From Paenibacillus paeoniae (GTDB lineage Bacteria; Bacillota; Bacilli; Paenibacillales; Paenibacillaceae), in the NCBI RefSeq assembly GCF_003388735.1, contig NZ_QUBQ01000007.1, forward strand, positions 124,001-188,000: a DNA stretch of 64,000 bases. Direction: 5' to 3'. Below are positions 25,785-33,230 of the stretch, piece by piece. Both the position numbers and the translations under genes were made by a program. Positions within the stretch are counted from its first letter, which is position 1, and every line of letters starts with the position of its first letter. A model generated the notes under the pieces. The model was given only the letters and a program-made list of their open reading frames with translations, was not told where the DNA came from and made no database searches.

Positions 25785-27320
25785 ATGAGGTCTACGTTCC
25801 ACTCGCTGGAGACGGCGAAGCGCAGTATTTTCACGCAACAAGCAGCAATCAATACAGTCGGTCACAATATATCGAATGCCAATACAGAGGGGTTCTCCAG
25901 ACAGAGGGTAAGCATGGTAGCCGCTCGGCCGATTGAGGCCTATGGGATGAATCGTTCCAACGCGCCGGGCCAGTTAGGTACGGGTGTTGAATTTACTTCG
26001 ATTACACGGATTCGGAATGCGTTCCTGGATACTCAATACCGGGATCAGAACTATGGAGTCGGTAGTTTGTCTATCCAGACGGACACGCTTAGCAAATTAG
26101 AAGGTTATGTGAACGAGCCTTCTGATACAGGTATCCGCGCGGTACTCGAGAAGTTCTGGAATTCCTGGTCCGATCTTAGCAAAGATCCTGAGAACGTTAC
26201 AGGCCGTGAGATTCTGAAAGAAAATGCCATGGCTTTGGTAGAAACATTCAATGGCCTAAGCCGCCAGTTGTCCAACTTAAACGCAGATTTGACATCAAAT
26301 ATTGAAGTTAAAGTGTCAGAAGCGAATTCTCTTCTCCAGACAATAGCTTCCTTGAATACAGAGATTAGAAGAAGCGAGATGATAGGCGATAATGCCAACG
26401 ATCTTCGCGATCAGCGTGATTTAATGACAGACAAGCTATCCCGTATCGCCAATATTACCGTAACAGAAACCGATCAAGGCTACAATATTAATCTTGGTAA
26501 CATAAATTTGCTGCAAGGCGCAGCTATTACTCCGATGACTGCAGCTGATGCGGAAGCGGCTTACGCGACAGGTTCACTTGTTGGTGGCGAGATTCATGGC
26601 ATGATTGTATCGCGAGATACTTTCGTGGCCGGGTTCCAGCAACAACTGGATACACTAGCGGATACCCTTGCTAACGGCGAATTTGAAGTAACGATTCCTG
26701 CAGGCTGGGTGAAGCCGGGCACAACTACGCCTACAACGGCGCCGGAAGTTGTGACGGTGCAAGGCATTAACGGTTTGCATAAACTGGGTTACACGCTCGC
26801 GGACCCTGCAACAGAGGGTGAGGATTTCTTTACATTCAAAGCGGGTGCAAATGGCATAACAGCCGCAAGTATTGAACTCAATCCTTCGATTGCAGCTGAT
26901 GCGAACAAAATCGCAACATCTCTTCGCACAACCACGGACGGAGGCGGCGTAACCTCTGTCATAAGGGGCAACAACGGACTGGCATTGTTGATGTCAGAGC
27001 TCAAAAATGTGAAGTTTGGTTTTGATGAAACAGATCAAGGCGGCGGCATCACGCAGGCCACGGTAGGCGATTTCTACGGTGCGGTTGTTGGCGCGCTTGG
27101 TGTACAGAGCCAAGAAGCAAGCCGCCTATATAAGAATACGCAAACTCAGTTGGATCAAATCCAGGGCAATCGTCTGTCTGTAAGCGGGGTCTCCCTTGAT
27201 GAAGAGATGGCCGATTTGATTAAATATCAGTATGCGTACAGCGCTTCAGCCCGCTTTATGACCACATTCGATCAGATGCTGGAGAAGCTCATTAACGGAA
27301 CGGGTATGGTAGGTCGTTGA
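25785..27320 (+). CDS. flgK: Hook-associated protein 1 FlgK
   Basis: The 511-residue protein joins hook and filament. The N-terminus STFHSLETAKRSIFTQQAAI with GHNISNANTEGFSRQR is the flagellar rod/hook signature. The C-terminus (SLDEEMADLIKYQYAYSASA to TFDQMLEKLING) is the matching D0 helix. The centre (residues ~230-400) is a variable region rich in Gly, Ala and Thr. ATG 25785 follows AGGGAG. It lies 12 bases after flgN, in one operon. Confidence 0.95.
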   Translation: MRSTFHSLETAKRSIFTQQAAINTVGHNISNANTEGFSRQRVSMVAARPIEAYGMNRSNAPGQLGTGVEFTSITRIRNAFLDTQYRDQNYGVGSLSIQTDTLSKLEGYVNEPSDTGIRAVLEKFWNSWSDLSKDPENVTGREILKENAMALVETFNGLSRQLSNLNADLTSNIEVKVSEANSLLQTIASLNTEIRRSEMIGDNANDLRDQRDLMTDKLSRIANITVTETDQGYNINLGNINLLQGAAITPMTAADAEAAYATGSLVGGEIHGMIVSRDTFVAGFQQQLDTLADTLANGEFEVTIPAGWVKPGTTTPTTAPEVVTVQGINGLHKLGYTLADPATEGEDFFTFKAGANGITAASIELNPSIAADANKIATSLRTTTDGGGVTSVIRGNNGLALLMSELKNVKFGFDETDQGGGITQATVGDFYGAVVGALGVQSQEASRLYKNTQTQLDQIQGNRLSVSGVSLDEEMADLIKYQYAYSASARFMTTFDQMLEKLINGTGMVGR

Positions 27321-27345
27321 TTCGTAGAATAGGGAGGTAGATTAT

Positions 27346-28263
27346 ATGTCATTGCGTGTAACGCAAGGAATGATGCATTTGCAGTTGACAAGGAATTTGA
27401 ACCGCAATATGACGCAAATGGAGCAACTCCAAATGCAAGCGACGACAGGAAGAAAAATCAACAAGGCTTCTGACGATCCAGTAGGCATTACCTATTCACT
27501 ACGATACCGCACCGAAATATCGGCTACTGAGCAGTATCAGAAAAATGTTGATTCCGCATTGTCATGGCTTGATTTCAATGATACCGTCCTAGGTCAAGCT
27601 GGCGATGTGCTGCTCAGAGTTAAGGATCTTGTGACGCAAAGTGCCAATGGTACCTACCCGGATCTAGCGCTTGATAATTTTAAAAGTGAAGTCGAGCAGT
27701 TGAAAAAACAGTTAATTGATATTGCGAACAGCAAGATTAACGGGAAATATGTCTTTAATGGAGAACAATTCGATAAGGCTCCTTACGATACTTCTGATCC
27801 GACGATGGTCGCCAGTGCTGTAGAGGGTGATACGGGGAAAATCCAGTATACTGTTGGAGTGAATACACAGCTTGATATCAATTTTACGACGAGTCAAGTA
27901 TTCGGAGACGCCGATCCTTCAGGTACGGGCAACAATGTTTTCTCTGTACTAGATCGTATCATATCGGCATTGGACGCAGGCAATCATGCTGATGTCGCAG
28001 CTGAAATTGCTGGCATTGACAGCAGCATTGACCGCATGTTAAATGTCAGAGCGGAGATTGGCGCGCGAGTTAATCGTGTTGAACTTATCCAAAATCGATT
28101 GTCCGATCTCGGAATTAACTTGACGGATATGAAATCCAGGGTTGAAGATGCCGACTACGAAAAGCTCTTAATCGACACGAAGATTAACGAAAATATTTAC
28201 CAAGCTTCGCTGTCTGTTGGAGCCAAAGTAATTAGCAAATCTCTGGTTGATTTCTTAAGGTAA
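27346..28263 (+). CDS. flgL: Hook-associated protein 3 FlgL
   Basis: The 305-residue flagellin-like junction protein starts MSLRVTQGMMHLQLTRNLNR and shows ATTGRKINKASDDPVGITYS, the FlgL version of the flagellin N-domain. The C-terminus (DLGINLTDMKSRVEDADY to GAKVISKSLVDFL) matches the flagellin C-helix. Length is close to the Bacillus protein. It follows flgK by 25 bases with a GGGAGG site and ends 4 bases before yviE. Confidence 0.95.
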   Translation: MSLRVTQGMMHLQLTRNLNRNMTQMEQLQMQATTGRKINKASDDPVGITYSLRYRTEISATEQYQKNVDSALSWLDFNDTVLGQAGDVLLRVKDLVTQSANGTYPDLALDNFKSEVEQLKKQLIDIANSKINGKYVFNGEQFDKAPYDTSDPTMVASAVEGDTGKIQYTVGVNTQLDINFTTSQVFGDADPSGTGNNVFSVLDRIISALDAGNHADVAAEIAGIDSSIDRMLNVRAEIGARVNRVELIQNRLSDLGINLTDMKSRVEDADYEKLLIDTKINENIYQASLSVGAKVISKSLVDFLR

Positions 28264-28267
28264 TCCG

Positions 28268-28837
28268 ATGAGATTCCCGCAGATTCAAATTGAGCAAATA
28301 CCGGCACGATTAGATATCTCCTCTAAGCAAGGGCTATTCAATATTCAACAGAAGAATGCCACGATGAATGTAAAATCGACACCCGGTGTTCTGGATGTAC
28401 AGTCGGAGCCGCCGGTCGTCGCTATAGACATGTCCAAAACGTGGGATGCGCTTACAGGTGGAAAACCGGTTAGCTTCATGAACCGGATATACAATCAATT
28501 CGGGCAGTTCGTCCAGCATGCGATTGAAAATACAGTTAGTACTTATAATCAGATTGGTGATTTGACGCTGGAAGAAAACCCGATTCCCGAACTTGCGCTG
28601 CAGGGCATATTTAGGCAGCCTCCAAAGGTGCAGATTTATGGTGATGCATCGATAGCGAATATATCATTCGAAGCGCATGTTTCACCGCCGAAGATTAATT
28701 ACACGCCTGGCAAGGTCGAAATTGAAACCGTTCCAAACAAACCTCAAGTCGAGTTTCAACGTGGCGGCGTTCAGATTCAGATGGCGCAATATCCAGCGGT
28801 TCATATTACACCACCACAAATTGATATTTTACGATAG
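28268..28837 (+). CDS. yviE: YviE/DUF6470 family protein
   Basis: The 189-residue protein has no signal peptide and is built from short proline-bounded strands (QIQIEQIPARLDI at the start, AVHITPPQIDIL at the end). This is the pattern of the YviE family (DUF6470) that lies between flgL and fliW in Bacillus. Its function is unknown. It starts 4 bases after flgL with AAGG inside the flgL end, so it is probably coupled. A terminator follows, which closes the first flagellar transcript. Confidence 0.88.
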   Translation: MRFPQIQIEQIPARLDISSKQGLFNIQQKNATMNVKSTPGVLDVQSEPPVVAIDMSKTWDALTGGKPVSFMNRIYNQFGQFVQHAIENTVSTYNQIGDLTLEENPIPELALQGIFRQPPKVQIYGDASIANISFEAHVSPPKINYTPGKVEIETVPNKPQVEFQRGGVQIQMAQYPAVHITPPQIDILR

Positions 28838-28845
28838 GTACAAGT

Positions 28846-28882
28846 AGCTATAGAATCGATTACGATGCTATAGCTCTTTTTG
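28846..28882 (+). terminator. Terminator after yviE
   Basis: AGCTATAG (28846-28853) pairs perfectly with CTATAGCT (28868-28875), followed by CTTTTTG. FliW must then be read from its own promoter or by read-through; TACAAT at 28906-28911 is a possible -10. Confidence 0.8.
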
Positions 28883-28941
28883 TTTTATTACAAGAAAGCT
28901 AAGGTTACAATGATAGATAATATGAGTAAATAGGAGTGTGG

Positions 28942-29394
28942 ATGAATATGCAACTGCAAACAACTAGATTTGGAGTAATCGATTACTCGGAAGAAGATAT
29001 CTATTATTTTGAACAAGGGATTCCAGGTTTTAAAGAAGAACAATCCTATTTGCTCATTACAGTAGAGGAAAGCCCGTTTATGTGTTTACAATCAACCACA
29101 ATTGAGAATATATCATTTATCGTAACGTCCCCCTTTGACTTTTTTAAGCAATATGAATTTACGCTGCCGCAGAATATCCAGGAGGAATTGAAGCTTACAA
29201 ATGAAACCGATGTTAAGATTGTAAACATCGTTAATATTAGAGATGTTCTGTCCGCTGCAACCATTAATTTGGGGGCTCCGATCGTACTTAATACAAGAGA
29301 AAGGCTTGCTGTGCAGTACATATTACCGGACGGTCAGTATGCTATACATCAACCTCTGTTCAATGATTTAGTAGCAAAAAAAGGGGGGCAATAA
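28942..29394 (+). CDS. fliW: Flagellar assembly factor FliW
   Basis: FliW binds CsrA and flagellin in turn, so that CsrA is freed to block hag translation when flagellin backs up. The ~150-residue protein shows the family features YYFEQGIPGFKEEQSYLLI near the start and NLGAPIVLNTRERLAVQYIL near residue 115. The start is ATG 28942 (or 28948), each after TAGGAG at 28931-28936; GTG 28936 overlaps that site. The stop codon lies one base before the csrA start, so the two partners are co-translated. Confidence 0.94.
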   Translation: MNMQLQTTRFGVIDYSEEDIYYFEQGIPGFKEEQSYLLITVEESPFMCLQSTTIENISFIVTSPFDFFKQYEFTLPQNIQEELKLTNETDVKIVNIVNIRDVLSAATINLGAPIVLNTRERLAVQYILPDGQYAIHQPLFNDLVAKKGGQ

Positions 29395-29395
29395 G

Positions 29396-29635
29396 ATGTT
29401 AGTGCTAAGCAGGAAAGTTGGAGAGTCGTTAATTATAGACGGTGAGATCGAAGTCACGATTCTGGATGTAACTAATGACGTTGTGAAAGTAGGCATCAAA
29501 GCCCCTAAAAATATTGGAATTCTACGCAAGGAATTGTATGCTTCCGTTGAAAATACGAATCGTGATGCGGGAGCGGCAGTAATCAGTAACGAAGACCTAT
29601 TGAAACAATTCAAGAAAATCAAAAAACAGCTATAA
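29396..29635 (+). CDS. csrA: Carbon storage regulator CsrA
   Basis: The 79-residue RNA-binding protein begins MLVLSRKVGESLIIDGEIEV, the CsrA signature, with the following beta strands (VTILDVTNDVVKVGIKAP) intact. CsrA dimers bind GGA motifs in hairpin loops. The likely target is the hag leader just downstream, where two such motifs are visible. The binding site AAGGGGGG lies in the end of fliW. Confidence 0.96.
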   Translation: MLVLSRKVGESLIIDGEIEVTILDVTNDVVKVGIKAPKNIGILRKELYASVENTNRDAGAAVISNEDLLKQFKKIKKQL

Positions 29636-29660
29636 AATATTGGGGATGTTTATCCGATAT
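29633..29660 (+). promoter_or_regulatory. Sigma-D promoter of hag
   Basis: TAAA (29633-29636), a 16-base spacer (15 if read as AAAA one base later), then TCCGATAT (29653-29660). It overlaps the csrA stop codon. Transcription should begin near 29667. Confidence 0.75.
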
Positions 29661-29668
29661 ATAAGTTA

Positions 29669-29725
29669 GAGCTGAACAGCTCACCACATGGATGTGGGAC
29701 CTAACTACTCAAGGAGGAATTATCA
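29669..29725 (+). promoter_or_regulatory. Structured hag leader with two CsrA-type GGA sites
   Basis: A first hairpin AGCT-GAAC-AGCT lies at 29670-29681. The second, CCACA-TGGA-TGTGG at 29684-29697, shows GGA in its loop and fits the CsrA consensus. A second GGA lies in the ribosome binding site CTCAAGGAGGAAT (29708-29720). AGTTAG (29664-29669) could close both hairpins with CTAACT (29701-29706) if transcription starts early enough. CsrA bound to both GGAs would block flagellin translation. Confidence 0.75.
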
Positions 29726-30538
29726 ATGCGTATTAATCACAACATTACTGCTTTGAACACACACCGCAACATGGGTCTTAACAACGCTTCTGCAGGTAAA
29801 TCAATGGAGAAATTGTCTTCCGGTCTACGTATTAACCGTGCTGCTGACGATGCTGCAGGTCTTGCAGTTTCCGAAAAAATGCGCGGTCAGATCCGTGGTC
29901 TTGAAATGGCACAACGTAACGTTCAAGACGGTATCTCCTTCGTGCAAACGGCTGAAGGTGCTATGAACGAAGTTAGTGCGATGCTTACTCGTATGAAAGA
30001 GCTTAACGTTCAGGCTCTGAACGGAACATATTCTTCTGGTGACTTGGCTAACATCTCGCTTGAAGTTGAAGAGCTTAGCGCTCAAATCTCTTCCATCATG
30101 AGCGATACGAAGTTCAACGGCATCAACATCGCTTCCGGCGTAACTGGCGCTACAGCTCAGTCTGAAGTTAAGATTCAATCGAACGATGATAAGCAATCGA
30201 TCTCGATCAAGCTTGTTTCGACTACTTCGTTCACATTTACCACAGCTAACTTCGACACATTGTCTTCTGCGACACTTTCCAGCATTGAAACTGCTATTTC
30301 AGCGGTTTCGAAGGAACGCGCTAGCTTGGGTGCTACTCAAAACCGTCTTGAGTACACTTCTAACAACCTGGGTACTACTGTAGAGAATTTAACTGCTGCA
30401 GAATCGCGTATTCGTGATACTGACATGGCAAGTGAGATGGTTAAGCTCACTAAGGACAACATTCTTCTTCAAGCGTCGCAAGCAATGTTGGCACAAGCTA
30501 ACTCGCAACCGCAAGGCGTATTGTCCTTACTTCGTTAA
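29726..30538 (+). CDS. hag: Flagellin
   Basis: The 270-residue filament subunit begins MRINHNITALNTHRN with SSGLRINRAADDAAGLAVSE. It ends with the matching D0 helix (DNILLQASQAMLAQANSQP, GVLSLLR). The region from about 130 to 190 is short and rich in Ser and Thr, so outer domains are nearly absent; these residues are candidate O-glycosylation sites given the downstream island. Start ATG follows AAGGAGG. Expression would depend on sigma-D and on the FliW-CsrA switch. Confidence 0.97.
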   Translation: MRINHNITALNTHRNMGLNNASAGKSMEKLSSGLRINRAADDAAGLAVSEKMRGQIRGLEMAQRNVQDGISFVQTAEGAMNEVSAMLTRMKELNVQALNGTYSSGDLANISLEVEELSAQISSIMSDTKFNGINIASGVTGATAQSEVKIQSNDDKQSISIKLVSTTSFTFTTANFDTLSSATLSSIETAISAVSKERASLGATQNRLEYTSNNLGTTVENLTAAESRIRDTDMASEMVKLTKDNILLQASQAMLAQANSQPQGVLSLLR

Positions 30539-30553
30539 TCTATTTCAACAGGG

Positions 30554-30592
30554 AAGAGGCCTTGGTTTTACCAAGCGCCTCTTTTCTTTTTA
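30554..30592 (+). terminator. Terminator of hag
   Basis: GAGGC-CTTGG pairs with CCAAG-C-GCCTC (one bulged base) around TTTTA, then TTTTCTTTTT follows. Confidence 0.88.
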
Positions 30593-30607
30593 ATCATTAA
30601 TATACTC

Positions 30608-30635
30608 TAACATACAGGGATTAATTGTCCGATAA
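30608..30635 (+). promoter_or_regulatory. Sigma-D-type promoter of flaG-fliD-fliS-fliT
   Basis: TAAC (30608-30611), 16 bases, then TCCGATAA (30628-30635). Spacing is the same as in the hag promoter, with two box mismatches. It lies between the hag terminator and flaG. Confidence 0.6.
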
Positions 30636-30669
30636 TATAATTAAATAATCTTGCAAAGGTGGGCATAGT

Positions 30670-31020
30670 ATGAAGGTTTCATCTATAAACACTACGGCAG
30701 CATTTACCTATGATACGAATTCTAACAACAGTCCGAAAAATGGAGCTGAAGAATTACCAGTAAATACGCAAAATCATATACAATCTGAAACATTAACGAA
30801 TGAATTCGTTAAAAAAAATATTGACCGTATATTGCAGGCTGTCAAAATGCCTGACACAGAAATTGATCGGTCGATTCATGAAGTGACAAAGCAAGTTATT
30901 TACAAAGTAAGAGATAAAGCTAGCGGAGAAATTATTAGACAATTTCCAGAAGAGAAGGTTGTAGAAGCTGCAGCTAAGCTTATCGAGCTTACAGGGATAA
31001 TGGTAGACCAAAAGGTTTAG
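30670..31020 (+). CDS. flaG: FlaG family protein
   Basis: The 116-residue protein has a flexible Asn/Ser-rich N-terminus. The conserved C-terminal half reads IHEVTKQVIYKVRDKASGE with IIRQFPEEKV, as in FlaG (YvyC). FlaG influences filament length and is always near fliD. ATG 30670 follows AAAGGTGGG. It leads a tight operon with fliD, fliS and a fliT-like gene. Confidence 0.9.
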   Translation: MKVSSINTTAAFTYDTNSNNSPKNGAEELPVNTQNHIQSETLTNEFVKKNIDRILQAVKMPDTEIDRSIHEVTKQVIYKVRDKASGEIIRQFPEEKVVEAAAKLIELTGIMVDQKV

Positions 31021-31036
31021 AAAGGAGGTTAATGAT

Positions 31037-32422
31037 ATGAGACTTTCTGGATTGGCATCAGGCCTTGATGTTGACGCAATGGTCAAGGAATTGATGAAGG
31101 CTAAGCGGGCAACCTATGATAAGGTTGTAAAACAGAAAACACAGTTAGAATGGAAGAGAGAAGATTACCGGACGATTAGCTCCAAAATCGTAGATTTTAG
31201 AAATAATAAACTAGCCAATTATAATCTCTCAAATGCTATTAATGCAAAGACCTCTAATGTCAGCGGTGCTGCAAATTCTATTAGGATCAATGCTACTAAT
31301 TCAACGGCCTCCGGGAGTTTAGAGGTGAAGGTAGAGCAACTAGCTACTAACACTAGAGAAGTATTTGATATCGGTACTGGAAATTTAGCAGTAGGTGAAG
31401 TTCAGATCAATGGCGAATCGATAACTTTGGATGGAGATATGAATGGCGCTCAATTGGCCAAGATTATTAATGGAAACAGTAAGTATAAGGCGACGGCATT
31501 ATACAACGAGCAGACCGGCCAAATTTCGATCACAGCAAAAGAGTCTGGAGCGATAGACAGTGCAATGTTAGTCAGTGGCATTGCTAACCGTAATGCAGCT
31601 GCTAGCGATCCCGGGAAGACGGCGGTAGTTCATATTAATGGCATGAGATACGAACAAAACTCTAATCGATTTGTTATTAATGGTGTTGATTTTACAGCAG
31701 TTGATGAATCTGATAATAGTGCTACAATATCGGTTACTAAGGATACAACTAAAACCGTAGATACAATTAAAGCTTTTATTTCAGAATATAATTCACTTAT
31801 TTCGTTGGTTAACGGCGAGCTGTCCGAAGAAAAATTTCGTAATTACATGCCACTCACAACGGATGAGAAATCCGCACTCTCAGAAAAAGAAGTAGAGTTA
31901 TTAGAGTCAAAAGCTAGAAGTGGTTTGTTACGTAGAGATACAACGCTGACAAAACTTATTTCTGATCTCAGATCAACTGCTACAGCTTTAGTAGGCGGAG
32001 CTCAAACAGGAGAGAATAGTTATTTGTCAGTTGGTATTACGACTGGCAGTTACACGGAGAAAGGCAAACTTGTTTTGGACGAGGAGAAGCTACGCAGTGC
32101 TTTAGACTCGAATCCAGAGGAAGTAACTGCCCTATTTACAGGCAGTAATGGGGTATTTAGGTCGATGATGGATTCTTCAATGTCAGCATTAAAAGATTTG
32201 AATAAAATTGCTGGTACCTCTCTTACTAGTTCCGACACTGCGTTCACCTTTATGCATAACTCTACAATAGGCGAACAATTGAAAAGTATGGAATCTCGAG
32301 AGTCTCAGATGCTCACACGCCTTAATATGATGGAAATACAGTATTACAAACAATTTACTGCAATGGAAAAAGCAATTAATAAATTTAACAGCCAATCTTC
32401 ATCATTATCAAGTTTTATGTAG
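31037..32422 (+). CDS. fliD: Filament cap protein FliD
   Basis: The 461-residue protein starts RLSGLASGLDVDAMVKELM, the FliD signature, with the KAKRATYDKVVKQKTQLEWKR helix after it. The C-terminal coiled coil (ESRESQMLTRLNMMEIQYYKQF to KFNSQSSSLSSF) is also typical. The centre holds the FliD_C beta domains. It is somewhat shorter than the ~498-residue Bacillus protein. ATG follows AAAGGAGG. Confidence 0.95.
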   Translation: MRLSGLASGLDVDAMVKELMKAKRATYDKVVKQKTQLEWKREDYRTISSKIVDFRNNKLANYNLSNAINAKTSNVSGAANSIRINATNSTASGSLEVKVEQLATNTREVFDIGTGNLAVGEVQINGESITLDGDMNGAQLAKIINGNSKYKATALYNEQTGQISITAKESGAIDSAMLVSGIANRNAAASDPGKTAVVHINGMRYEQNSNRFVINGVDFTAVDESDNSATISVTKDTTKTVDTIKAFISEYNSLISLVNGELSEEKFRNYMPLTTDEKSALSEKEVELLESKARSGLLRRDTTLTKLISDLRSTATALVGGAQTGENSYLSVGITTGSYTEKGKLVLDEEKLRSALDSNPEEVTALFTGSNGVFRSMMDSSMSALKDLNKIAGTSLTSSDTAFTFMHNSTIGEQLKSMESRESQMLTRLNMMEIQYYKQFTAMEKAINKFNSQSSSLSSFM

Positions 32423-32444
32423 TTAGGTAAAGGAGTGGATCAGT

Positions 32445-32843
32445 ATGTATAATTCGCCACATCAAATTTACAAACAGTCATCTGTTCAAACGGCAAATGG
32501 TGGACAACTTATTATCATGTTATATGATGGCGCCATACGTTTTACGAAGGCTGGCATTGAGGGGATTCATACTAGAGATTACGGGAAAACAAATAACAAT
32601 CTAAAGAAGGCCCAGGCGATTATTCATGAACTGATTGCTTCACTTGACTATGAATATGAGATCTCCAATAATTTGAAGCAAATTTATGAGTACCTGCTCC
32701 ATCAATTGATTCAATCCAATATGAAAAAGGATTCAAGCCTGGCTTCAGAGGTGATTATTCATTTGGAGGAACTTAGAGAAGTATGGAAACAAATTATTAA
32801 AGGCAATGCTTCGATGGTGACACATGCAGAGACAGGTGTCTAA
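32445..32843 (+). CDS. fliS: Flagellin export chaperone FliS
   Basis: The 132-residue all-helical protein shows NSPHQIYKQSSVQTANGGQLI and LIIMLYDGAIRF near the start, the FliS signature. FliS binds the flagellin C-terminus to stop early assembly, and in Bacillus it also affects FliW. It follows fliD by 22 bases with AAAGGAGTGG as binding site and overlaps the next gene by one base. Confidence 0.95.
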   Translation: MYNSPHQIYKQSSVQTANGGQLIIMLYDGAIRFTKAGIEGIHTRDYGKTNNNLKKAQAIIHELIASLDYEYEISNNLKQIYEYLLHQLIQSNMKKDSSLASEVIIHLEELREVWKQIIKGNASMVTHAETGV

Positions 32844-33169
32844 TGATGCATGAGCTGGAGCAGTTGTACGAAGAAACTTTGAATATGGTTGAAAAGACTG
32901 AAGCTGTTAATGCCGAGGAGTTAATTGCATTAGTTGATCAACGGGAGAAGGTTATCCATTTATTAGAACAGCAAGGTAATCTATCCACATCTCAAAAGGA
33001 AATACTGTTCAAAATTAGCGAACATGATGCATCGATCCAGTCCAAGATGGAATTGCTTAGGGATGAAGCTGCCCAGGCATTGAATAAGTTAGCCAAGACC
33101 CGTATTCATAAAAACAAATATGAAGCGCAGTATACGGGCGAGAGCTTTTTTGTTGATATGAGAGAATAA
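32843..33169 (+). CDS. fliT: FliT-like flagellar chaperone
   Basis: The 108-residue helical protein (HELEQLYEETLNMVEKTE and LVDQREKVIHLLEQQ) has the size and heptad pattern of FliT, the usual partner of FliD. Sequence conservation in this family is low, so the call rests mainly on size, helix pattern and position after fliS. Its ATG overlaps the fliS stop codon (TAATG). Confidence 0.75.
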   Translation: MMHELEQLYEETLNMVEKTEAVNAEELIALVDQREKVIHLLEQQGNLSTSQKEILFKISEHDASIQSKMELLRDEAAQALNKLAKTRIHKNKYEAQYTGESFFVDMRE

Positions 33170-33181
33170 TTATTTATAAGT

Positions 33182-33226
33182 AAAGCCGCGGAATCGTCTA
33201 TGAACAATAGAATCCACGGCTTTTAA
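33182..33226. terminator. Terminator between converging fliT and glycosyltransferase genes
   Basis: AAAGCCG pairs with CGGCTTT, extended by GGA/TCC and further partial pairs, and TTTT follows on the plus strand. It lies between two stop codons that face each other, so it may serve both genes. Confidence 0.75.
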
Positions 33227-33230
33227 TTCT

